DNA of 64,000 bases, from positions 4,983,281 through 5,047,280 of the forward strand of contig CM057144.1 of assembly GCA_029964075.1 (NCBI GenBank). The letters are read 5' to 3'. The position numbers and the translations under genes are program-made. Position 1 is the first letter of the stretch, and each line of letters opens with the position of its first letter. The notes below the pieces were generated by a model that saw only the letters and a list, made by a program, of their open reading frames with translations, ran no database searches and had not been told where the DNA came from. This DNA is from Patiria pectinifera (lineage: Eukaryota; Echinodermata; Asteroidea; Valvatida; Asterinidae). Shown here in pieces: positions 1-11,300 of this stretch.

Positions 1-741
1 AATTTGAGTGTTTTTTTGTTACACCTCCATAGAGCAGACACTTTTAGGTAAGCAAAAATATAAAATCTGAGCAAAATGATGATTTGTGATTGAAAAAATA
101 CATCATTAAAATCAATTGAAATAGGGAAAGTGAGCCAAATAACCAGCCACTTTATAGCCAGGCAAAGTGAGTTATGGAAGCCATTCATGAACATAGTTAC
201 ATATGTACGTGTTCATAGAAAACTAAGGATCTTTGCTTAACTCGAACTTTGGATATCTCAAATTTTGTATCCATTCGCTTGAGATTTGACTTATCAAGAT
301 TTTACTGTATACCGGTATCTGTTGAAACCATGAGAGTGCCCCTTTAAGCTTATTCTTCGTATCTATGTAGATTCGGGCCTCAATCCGTAACGCCGAGCAC
401 CAGATCAAAATGAGAAGTCGAGCCGCCGAGGTGAGGTGGTCGTCAGACAAGTGTCAAGAATCCACCACAGGTACCTAGCAATATGATTTCCTTGACTTCA
501 AGCAATACAGCCTAAGCATGCTCAAGTGTGGAGTATAATTACTGATCTCTATGTTTAAAAATCTGGATAGCTCATTGGCCATTGCGCGCTGTACACATAT
601 TTGAAGCTACGCACTGGTTTCCAATCTCTCAATTCGAATATCATACGGGAACCAGTATAGTCACTCTCATCGTACGTTTATAATAAAAGTTTTATTATGT
701 AAAACAATTTGTATCTCAACAGAATACAATATGAAAAATGT
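1..741. other. MED12 intron, no feature recognised
   Basis: AT-rich sequence with short spurious open frames; no MED12 exon or named repeat seen. Confidence 0.5.
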
Positions 742-1230
742 TTAAAGGGAATATACAACATTTGCAAACATCAAAAAATAAAACTACCAAATTATTATGA
801 AATACCCGGACTCAAATCAGTCTAAAGCATCCTGTAAAATAATGGCACCTGGTGTCCTGTCATTTTTCAAGAAAAGTGGAAAAAGCGTTTGAAAAAAACT
901 GGCTTTTTTTCAATACTGCTCCAGTTTACCACATTTAGCAAGTCCGCATTTTGTTTGCATCGATTACACACCTGTGAACGGGTACAAGCCAGCTAGACTG
1001 GTTCCCTGACCTTACAATTCCCCGACGTCTATAAATGGCTATGTTTCATCTTAAGTGGGGTCAGGGAACCAGACTACAGGAAAATGATTGTTTTTCTTGG
1101 TTTTTCCAGCATCTACGAACACAAAACTTCAAACAAGTCAGTGTAACAACATTTGCTATAAATAATGACCCCCAAATCCATCCATTCCTGAAAATTACAG
1201 CAAAAGTAAGTGTTGTATATTACCTTCAAG
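742..1230 (+). mobile_element. TTAA-flanked MITE, family A
   Basis: Starts TTAA-AGGGAATATACAAC with the shared interior (gcatcctgtaaaat, tggcacctgg, gttccctgacc...ggtcagggaacc). The right end is degenerate. Same family at 9845, 35260, 36908, 46054 and 61161. Confidence 0.8.
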
Positions 1231-2402
1231 TCACAAGTTCATTTGTACCGTTTAAAAAACGAATACATTTATTAAAAAAGAACAGATTGCGGTTAAATTT
1301 CGGTAGATTTGTTATGGGAGTGGTAATTTGGCGGGCGGTGACTTCACTTCTAACAACCAATGGGCTATCCAGATTTTTTGTATAGAGATCAGTGAGTATG
1401 ATAAGTAGGATTAGTTTTAGAACTATTTTAAATACGCGTAGATCGTGTTTCGATTCCCAAATCTTGAATTTGATTTATTGTACACAGCCAACTGTGTGCG
1501 TAATTTCAAGCGTGGTTAGCAACAAATTTTGATCAACGTCCTTCAGATTTTGGAAGCATTCCTTTGTTATTCACGAAAACAAACTTATAAATTTATAAAG
1601 CGATGAGATGTCTGGTGTTACATATTTGAATAAAAAGAAAGAAAGTAATATTCATATTTTTAACAATACAAAATAGATGTACTGATTTACAGATCCTTCT
1701 GCCAATACCTTTTCACAAAATGAAATTAAAATCTGTCCACGATTTCTCTGCGAAAGAGAGATTCCCTGCCTGTATTTTGCTGTAAATTTTGCGTTTCCAT
1801 GGTGACTTTGCATACTCCAGACTCCAAGATGGCCGCCCTTTGTTACCATGGCAACAACCCTGATATGTCAATGTATAACCTGGGAGGTAAATATAGCAAG
1901 CTGTGGCTGCAACACCCTTTGTGGTTTTACAAGTTTTTCTTAAAAATTTCCAAAATTGATTGGTTCTTGTTTGTATACCTAACGTTTACACTTGTTTTTT
2001 TATCAGTTTTCAGTGTTTTTGTTTGTTTTGTCAACATTTTTCAGTGGTGAATTTTGACAAAATTCCCCATCGTTCATCGAAAACTGTTCCAGAAATATGC
2101 ACTTTCACGTTTTACACATTTTTCTTGTTCACTTGCAAGGTAGATAATTCCGAAGTTAAAGCTCTAAATTTAAGTCATGTTGTTTGGGCATTCCTAACCG
2201 GAGATACAGACGTTCCAAGTTTATAGCGAAAAAAAGCGTAGGCCTACGGTCAAAAGTTGAACAACCTGAAACTCACAAACTGCACAATTTAAGTTTGGGA
2301 GTTTCATATGACCAAACAATTTTAGCAACCTTAAAGAAAAATCCCTGAGAATGTCCCCCAGAGGTTGACATGGAATGATCCTTGAGTTAATCTTCTGTTG
2401 TG
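1231..2402. other. MED12 intron, no feature recognised
   Basis: AT-rich with T-runs; no exon-like conserved frame, RNA gene or inverted termini that I could recognise. Confidence 0.5.
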
Positions 2403-2833
2403 TTAACCACTTCGCGCCGGGTCTATGTTTGTCGAAAATTTTGAAATTTTCAAAAGGCAAAATTTCCCAACCAACTTCTGATATACAGCCAAACGCCACA
2501 AATACCGATTCACAATCTTGAGTGATTTCAACAGTATTTGTACGATATTTCCTGCTGAAACCTCATTATGTTTCAATACTCCATGTTGTGCACTGGAGCG
2601 TAAATTGTACAGAAATAGGCCGTGCGCAGCGCCCCACACAGCGGTCAGCACACGGTCTGCCTCCACAGACTACACAAACCTTGTGTGTGTGTACAAAAGG
2701 CACGAGGGATTAGTGTGTTTAGACGTCACCCGGAGGCGAGTCCAGGCAATCTTGACGTCTTAACCTGTCAGCCGTGCCTGTGCACAAAAACAGCCAGTGC
2801 GTAGTATCACGGCCTCTGGCGCAAACTGGTTAA
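2403..2833. mobile_element. TTAA-flanked element with CCA(G/C)TT(T/C)GCGCC termini
   Basis: TTAA-CCACTTCGCGCC on the left and GGCGCAAACTGG-TTAA on the right, an inverted-repeat arrangement typical of piggyBac-like elements. No transposase seen. A related right end occurs at 7405-7424. Confidence 0.65.
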
Positions 2834-2879
2834 ACCAACCAGACATGATAAGTGGGGAACATTTTTGTCAGATTCCCGT

Positions 2880-3045
2880 TTGCAGACATATGTAAAAACA
2901 CTGTATACTGAGTGTTGTCCGAGGGCTTGCGAGAAGAAAATTCACAAGTTTACTCGGGTGGGACTCGAACCAACGACCTCCTGCTTTAATACTAGTGCAG
3001 AGGTCTTACCACTCGACCACCGAGTTTACCAGGGTCAGCTGGCCA
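2880..3045 (-). mobile_element. tRNA-derived SINE, type 1
   Basis: Reverse-strand tRNA-like head (ggtggtcgagtggtaagacc ... ggttcgagtcccacc) plus a tail with tatactgagtgttg. Not a tRNA gene: the acceptor arms do not pair and the copies are dispersed. Confidence 0.7.
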
Positions 3046-3595
3046 GTTTAAGTCTAATGTGTGCTGTAGCCGTGCAAACAAACCTTTGGGCATGCATGTC
3101 GCGATTGGATTGATTACTACGATTAATTAAATTCTTCAAATTGTTTGTTTTTCCTTATTCTTGTTGACTAAAACAATCTACTTTTGTAGGTGGCTGGCAG
3201 AATAGTCAACTTAGAGGTGGTGGTTTGCACTTTTTTGTGATGTGGTGTTTTTTTTCTTTTTGAACTGGAACTCCAATCCATTTTCAAATACTGTAACCTT
3301 TTTTTTTTTTTAATTTGGGATACAAGTAGTGATTGAATTTATCCAGCTTTCCGGCTGATTTAAGCATGGCACATACCAAATGGGAATGTGAGGGGAAGTC
3401 GGTATCAAGAAATGTGATGGACCTTTTTTTCACATTTGTTTCTTAATTAAACAAGACCTATGCATACTAAAACAGGCTTGACTTTTTAGATGTATAATGT
3501 TTAAAAATGAATGCCTTTTCCTGCAAACAAAATGAACTTCAGAACCTTTATTTTTTTATGCACTGCCGTAGAAATTTATACAATTCGGGCAATTC
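3046..3595. other. Intron, T-rich, nothing recognised
   Basis: Poly-T runs near 3230-3310; otherwise featureless. Confidence 0.5.
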
Positions 3596-3930
3596 AGAAT
3601 GCGGTGCGCCACCAAGAGTTTGTGATGGAGAGTCCATTTTTCAAGTTTACGGTCGACAAAACACGGCCCATTTGAATGAGTGTCAGTAGACAACTTGAGC
3701 TTATTTGTTATAGATTGGGGCACAGCGTTCTGCCGCCTTACAAAAAACTCCATATTGATAAAAAGAGAAGAAAGGGCAAACAGATCCTCAAATCATACGC
3801 ACACTAAACTACTGACCGGAAAAAGTAACAATTTCAAATGTCCCGCGCTGCAAATTTGTCTACCATCTCCCACAATGCACTGGGAATAATGAACTCTCCG
3901 TGGCAAACTCTTGGTGGCGCACTGCATCGT
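3596..3930. mobile_element. Palindromic-ended MITE
   Basis: Inverted ends of ~35 bp: GCGGTGCGCCACCAAGAGTT at 3600 and its complement around 3905-3925 (AACTCTTGGTGGCGCACTGC). Confidence 0.75.
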
Positions 3931-4828
3931 GAATCAGCTGAATTAGTCATTACTGCACAGAAATAAAGAAATTACATAACTTTTTCAAAATACTCATAGT
4001 GATGTGTGGACTGTGAATACCAAATAGGGATTACATATTTTGAATACAAGCACGTAACTTTGTCATTAACGTTTGTAAATCATTGTGTTAAGATTTGTTC
4101 ATCGGTTCATTATAATTCATTCGTTGTTTTCATTGTTGTGGTTCTATACTAACCATTGAGGTGATCACATTGAGGAACATTAATGACTTGACAATAACTA
4201 TTTTCCTAATTATTTATTAATCCATTTTTTTATGAAGTATTTCACTTTTTTAAAAGTTTCATATTCAGGTTTGGTTTCGCAAAAGTCCGTTACCTACAAA
4301 GGGTTTCGCTTGCTTTTGTCACAAAGTCAATAGATTTTAATCATTTTTGGATCTCGAATTCATTTGTGTCCATGTTTTACACATGGTGGGAAGTCAAAAC
4401 TTAGTTATACAAAAGTACATTTATTTTTTTAGAAGTTGTTTAGCGACTAGTATCAAACCTATCAAGTTATATAAGTCATCAAAACGAATATGCAAAAAAA
4501 AAATATGAAGGAAGGACCAAATTTCATGGCCCTGCTAACCATTAGTGCAACAGCTTACCGCAAAAAAATATGTGCTTACGGTGAGCATATTTCACGGGTT
4601 AGCAAGGAATGTTTGGCTCATGCGCATGCGTACATCCATAACTAAGGATTCTGTGCTCACAGGGTTAGCACAAAATTTGGAAAGACTGTTACATCCTGAC
4701 ACCACTTTTTTCATCATACATGTTCATGTATATACACGTATATATCATTTTAGTGAAGGTCAGACATTGCAAAAATGTTGAACAGACATAAATCTGGTAC
4801 TGAGAAACATTTCCAATTTTGTTAGGAA
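3931..4828. other. Intron; 4670-4825 is a dispersed repeat
   Basis: catcctgacaccacttttttc and gagaaacatttccaattttg match 44213-44345. The rest shows nothing I recognise. Confidence 0.5.
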
Positions 4829-4978
4829 ATGGAGTACCGAAGTGAAAACGTCACGCGCACAAAATGTGTGTAAAAGACATTAGCGCGTGATTCAGCCCGC
4901 GAACCATCACAGGCACGTACTCCATTAGTTTGCACTACACTTTCTGGTTCTAAATGACGTCACACTTCGGTACTCCAT
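4829..4978. repeat. Short inverted repeat
   Basis: GGAGTACCGAAGTG...ACGTCAC at 4831 is mirrored by GTCACACTTCGGTACTCC ending at 4976; probably a small MITE remnant. Confidence 0.6.
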
Positions 4979-5240
4979 ACTCCTGACTCTCCATAGACTT
5001 TGTACACAACCGCTGAAGTGGCGTCTGGATACTACGGTACATTCATTCCCGTTTTTTTTTGCTGGCACTGTTAGCACAGAACAGTGATTGTAAGCGCGGA
5101 ATTCTGTGGTTAGCTGAGCCGTGAAATTGGCCACGGTGGTGAAAGCAAGCTTGCACACTTTCTGTAGTTAACAGACTTCTGCTGCTACTAAAAAAACCTT
5201 TCTTTGGGTCAAACCTAGCGCCTGTTTCTTTTCTTTGAAG

Positions 5241-5377
5241 GTCATACGATCAGTCGTGTGCTTCATGTGCTGGAGTTGCTGGACAGACACTGCTTCGACC
5301 GATGTGACTCCACCAATTGCCTGGACTCGTTATACAATAAAATCTTCAACAGCCCTCCTAACAAAGACGGAGCCGAT
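5241..5377 (+). CDS. med12: MED12 window exon 1
   Basis: Acceptor ttctttgaag precedes it and donor GTAAGT follows at 5378. It enters in the third-codon split (two bases complete a Gly) and leaves in phase 0. It reads [18 protein letters not shown] and ends NKDGAD, matching vertebrate FTIGRVLHTLEVLD...SKDG. A MITE was inserted with its target duplication starting on the fifth donor base. Confidence 0.93.
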
Positions 5378-8300
5378 GTAAGTCCATACCATAGAGCTAT
5401 ATTAAATAACAAGAGCGCTAACTCCCAATTCTTGCACGCTTTGAAGCCGTCCTGGGCGCAGACATTTTGAATTCATGTGCGTGTTTGAAGAACATAATGA
5501 AATTAGATGGATTGAAATCTGAAAGTGTACTGTACATGCAACGCACAAGTAGAATATACCCAAACAACTTAAGCGCGTCATGACAGTTCAAAAAACGTCA
5601 CGGCAAAAAGCATCTGCAGCGAATACCCGCACGCGTTGCGCTGTTTGCGTAGAGCAAAATGACACGCTCATTTGCTGATCGTGCATTTCGGTTTTGGGCG
5701 TATTGGCTTCGATAACGCACCGCAATGGAGTACAAACGCAGATATGCAAATAGCCGTACAAAAGCCGTACAAAATTTCTAGTTCTCCATAGGTTTGTGTA
5801 CAAACATGGATGCGCCCATCAGGCATCTCTTTGTACATCGAGTTAGCGCTCTAGTAATTTAATATAGCTCTATGGTCCATACCAAACTACGGTATGTCCC
5901 CAAAATAACGTCTGTCTAATTTTTTGAAATAACAACTAAACCGCATAGTAAATTTTGAATATTATAAATTGTGCAGATACTCCTAAACTCCCATGGTCTC
6001 AACCCCTATGAGTTTTATTCAATTTCCCTCACACATCATTGCACAGTGGTCAATTGATCCCAACAACATTTTTGGACACTGACCAAGTTCCTTGCCTTGT
6101 TCAATTTCAGTGCTGTGTTATGTAAACTGTGTAAAATCCTTCATGTTGTGAATGAAGGGCTGTGGTTGGGATTGGAATCATTTGCCCTTGAGCATTAAAC
6201 TGAGGTCTTGCCATGATGTAAGCACCGTTGATATCAGAATTTTCAATAATTGATTTATCGGAATCCAATATCGAGAATATTCGATATATCGATTATCCCA
6301 TGTAACAGTTAAAGACCGTAAAGATTACACTTTGATTAAAAAAAAAAAAATTAAGTCCCAATTTGCCTTGGCTGTCTCTGGAGCATATTGCTCAAACTTA
6401 TTTATTTTTAAAACAAATCTCAGCACTGAAAGTTTGTATTACTTATTTATTTTTAAAACTCATTTATTTTTAAAACAAATCTCAGCACTGACAGTTTGTC
6501 CAGAACAGGCGGTTGCTATTTAGGTTTTACATTGGGGGAGACTGCGAATTCTAGCAAACCCAGAGCACAAAGCATCGCCGCTTGACATTTTGCAATGTTT
6601 TTATATTGAGTCACAAGCACAAGTTGCCGCCAAGTTTTATTTCATTATACAGCAAACGTTAAAGACAAAGTAAAAGCATAAACGGGAGATTTATTTTTAT
6701 GATAATCTGATGCATTTTTGATATTTTCGATATCATTCCTCAATATTGAAAGTTTTGATATTTCCATATGATTAAAAATTTGCTATCGGCGATATCGATA
6801 TCAAAATAATATTGAATAATCGAGTAATATCGATATATCGACAGTGCTTTAATACCATGATGACAGATAGCCAGGCAAATGATTCCAATCCCCAACTGCG
6901 GCACTTTTTCACAACATGAAAGATTTTACACAGCTTACATAACAAGTAAGGTTTTGATGGATCAAAGTAAGGTACTCTTAGTGATTATGACTGGGTATTT
7001 GTGTCTCTTCTACTAGTTGCCGATGAGCGACGACCCCATCATCTTACTGCTGTGTGAATGGGCAGTCTGCTCGGAGCGTAACGGTGAGCACCGAGCCCTG
7101 GTTGTGGCCCAGCTCCTGGAGAAACGTGTTGTTGACTTGGAAAGCGAGGTGAGGATTTTGACAGGGTCAAAACACCAGCTCACATCGAATGACGTGCATA
7201 CATGCAAAAGTTTTGCGGTATTCGGAACGGATGACGGATAAACACGTAACGAGCGAGTCCAGAAATATCATTCTGCGACCCGCTCGCAGCGAGCGAGGCC
7301 GGAAACATCAGGGTGTGCTACCCGCAGATGACGGCCAGAACCCGTCTGGCATCAAGGTTCATGACAATCCCGCGCCTGGGTCTGGTCAATGTCAAAATAA
7401 TCCCGGCGCGAACTGGTTAAAAGTCTTTCTGAAGCTGCCGATCTTACAGCTCTGAATGTTATACAACCGGGGTCTTCAACAACTTTGATTTTTATTTTGT
7501 TTGAAACCGGTCGCGAGACGCTGCAGTCCGGCTTTGCCACGTGGGTGCAGTACGCGCTGTGTGTGCCTACTACGACTGGGTGCATTGGGAAACTACTGAT
7601 TCGATCTCAATATCAGTTGTTTTCCATGTACAAACCATGCGCACATCGAGCAACATGGAAGTGGCCTTAACATGTAGTAAAATGTTTGAACAGAACATCG
7701 CAAAGTTTCCATTTTTTTTACTTTTCGTTAAGTTTTTTACCAATAGGTTTTAATGAACGAGATTCTGGCTCGGGCCATTATCGGTGACCAGGCCCCTAAC
7801 CAGTTATAAAGCAGACATTTAAAATTGCTCTGCTACACTATCCGGTTTGTTAGTGTGACGTCAGCTCAACTTTACCATGCGTACTTCACACAATGTAGCA
7901 TAGCACGAATGGAACCGGAACTTAACGCAACTTGAGTGTTTAGCCAGTGGGCGCTTGTAATCAGTGGTGCGAGCACGTGTATGACGAAGTCACTAACCAA
8001 CCAGATTATACCCTTATTATTATTCAAGCATTTTAAATATTCATTTGACTTCCTCAGAAGGCAGAGCCAGACTTGTTGGACCGGAAGGAATCACTCATGA
8101 CAGTTTTCCTCATACCGGGATCATGCCCATGTTCCGGGGCCATGAAACCTATTATTATTCATGAATCTTGAATATTCATTTGACCCCCTCAGAATGCAGG
8201 GGCAGACTTGTTGGAGGAGAAGGAATCGCTCGCCATGTTTCCTCATGCCGGAATCCATGCCCATGTTCTGGGGCCATGAAACCTGTTATCATTCATGCAT

Positions 8301-11300
8301 CTTGAATATTCATTTGACGTCCTCAGAAGGCAGAGGCAGACTTGTTGGAAGAGAAGGAATCCAGTTTCTCTCATGCCGGGATCCATGCCCATGTTCCGGG
8401 GCCACAAAGCCTTTCATTATACATACATTTTAGATATTCATTGTACTTCCTCAGGGGGCAGAGGCAGACATGTTGGAGGAGAAGGAATCTCTTTTGACGG
8501 TTTCCCTCATGCCGGGATCCATGCCCATGTTCCGGGGCCATGAAACCTATTATTATTCATGAATCTTGAATATCCATTTGACGTCCTCAGAAGGCAGAGG
8601 CAGACTTGTTGGAGGAGAAGGAATCCAGTTTCTCTCATGCCGGGATCCATGCCCATGTTCCGGGGCCACAAAGCCTTTTATTATACATACATTTTCAATA
8701 TTCATTTGACTTCCTCAGAAGGCAGAGGCAGACTTGTTGGAGGAGAAGGAATCTCAACAGTTTCCCTCATGCTGGGATCCATGCCCATGTTCCGGGGCCA
8801 TAAAGCCTGTTATTATTCATACATTTTGAATATTCATTTGACCCCGTCAGAAGGCAGAGGCAGACTTATTGGAGGAGAAGGAATCTCTCTCAACGTTTCC
8901 CTCATGCCGGGATCCATGCCCATGTTCCGGGGCCATGAAACGTATTATTACTCATGCATCTTGAATATTCATTTGACTTCCTCAGAAGGCAGAGGCAGAC
9001 TTGTTGGAGGAGAAGGAATCTCTCTCGACGGTTTCCCTCATGCCAAGATCTATGCCCATGTTCCGGGGCCATTTGCTCTTTTCACGCTCCGCCATTGGGC
9101 ATTCACAGCCTCGATCTGGCAACTTTACACAATAAAAATAGCCGGTTCAGTGATCTGAACCCCGACACGGGAATCACTGAGCCAGCTTTATTTACTGTGT
9201 AAAGTTGCCAGATCGAGGCTCTGCATGCCCATGTGGGAAGTGTGAAAAGAGCGAATAAAGCCTATTATTATTCATGAATCTTGAATATTCATTTGACCCC
9301 CTCAGAAGGCAGAGGCAGACTTGTTAGAGGAGAAGGAATCTAGTTTTTCTCATGCTGGGATCCATGCCCATGTTCCGGGGCCACAAAGCCTTTCATTATA
9401 CATACATTTTGGATATTCATTTGACTTCCTCAGAAGGCAGAGGCAGACTTGTTGGAGGAGAAGGAATCTCAACAGTTTCCCTCATGCTGGGATCCATGCC
9501 CATGTTCCGGGGCCATAAAGCCTATAATTATTCATGCATCTTGAATATTCATTTGACTTCCTCAGAAGGCAGAGGCAGACTTATTGGAGGAGAAGGAATC
9601 TCTCTCGACGGTTTCCCTTATGCCAGGATCCATGCCCATGCTCCAGGGCCTTCTCACGCACTTCCTAGACACCCAGGCACCAATCTATGTCGGTAAGTAG
9701 TCTTCAGCGTGGGCCATTTTTTAATGAAGTATTTTGCGGCTACAGATTTGATTTTTGCTATAGTCTTGTTATGTTGCCTTGCCATAGCCATGGACAATGG
9801 CAGTTACAGATGCACTAATTAGCAATGTTTACATGTACCTAAACTTAAAGGGAAAATACAACATTTGCAAACATCAAAAAATAAAACTACCAAATCATAT
9901 TGAAATACCTTGCTGGACTGTTAGTGAATGACAGTGTAAAGCATCCTGTAAAATCATGGCACCTGGTATACTGTCATTTTCAAGAAAAGTGGTATTTTTG
10001 TATCAATTTCCTGGCCTTACAATTCCCCAATGTATGTAAACTGCTCTGTTTCTTCTTATATGGAGTTGGGGAACCAGACTACAGGAAAATGATTGTTTTT
10101 CTTGGTTTTTATAGCATTTTCGAACCCAAAACCTCAAAAAAGTCAGTGTAACTATATTTGCTATATATTTCCAACCCCCTAATTCCATCCATTTCTGAAA
10201 ATTACAGCAAAAGCAAATGATGTATATTCCCTTTAAATGGTTCTAGTTGTGTTAAAGGTAGATCATTTGCAGTTATCCAAAAAGTAAATGATGAAATTAT
10301 TTAAACTCCCTGTCAAATTGTTTTTTTCTGGTGTGCTGTCATTTTGAAAAAAAAACAGTAAAAGAAAACATTTTCGAAGATGCATCTAGCGACGCATTTT
10401 GTTAACTGCTGTTAGTAGCTTGTTTGAAGTTAGGCGAATCCATGAATGGGTGCGCACGAGCATCGACACGACGCGCACGCGGTCGCTATTATTCGTCAGT
10501 TCAGTGCATGACATCCCGTAGCTGCAATAAGCTGAATGAAAACGTTTCCCGGACGCTGATTTCGGGCGCAAATCAAAACATGACTCAGCAACTTTTGAAT
10601 TAAAACCAAGATTCTAGAATATTGTTTTCTCAGAAGATACATCATTCACAGAGCTAAAACTTATTTCTACAAGTTCTACAAAAAGGGAGTACTTGGAAAG
10701 TTGAGAATAATTCATTTGAAATGTTGCCATGTACCGAGATAGGCCTTTATCAAGTAAGAATGCATGCCTGCTTTGGCACAGAAATGTTTACGTTTCATAC
10801 CTAGTGTGGACATTCCTTTGTTTTCGTGCATGTAGGTAAGAAAAACCTGTGAAAAAAACTCATTTTACTCACACTGTGAAAACTCTTTCAACCCAACTTT
10901 GTTTACTATGAATCCCTTGTGTGTTCCTCTTCATTTTGCGACAGATTAACCTAACCCAAAAATGCCTCTAAACCTGTTCTTCAGAGAGGGAGAAACCTTG
11001 TGTGGACATGGGCAAGTCCACACAACGTATCTGAAACCTTGATTATGTGGACATCTTTTGTTCGGAAGTCCACACAGTGAATATAATGCTTGTATACTGA
11101 ATCAGGGGCAGCCATTCCAGTTTGGGACACTTCTTTGAACACTTGCTTGAAAACGGAGCATTCTAAAACGTGCAGAAATTAGACTCTCCTGAGTGAAGAT
11201 TACATGTTGTAATCAATTTACACACCGATAATTAACCTAAGAAAGGTCTATAAAAGTTTCCAAACTGTTCAACCTTGTTTCCTTCAGATGAGCATGGCCC

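Noticed and set aside
8559..9158. 199-residue open frame and similar frames across the 8-9.7 kb array
   Set aside because: They arise from tandem repetition and are out of frame with the MED12 exon; they contain no recognisable domain.
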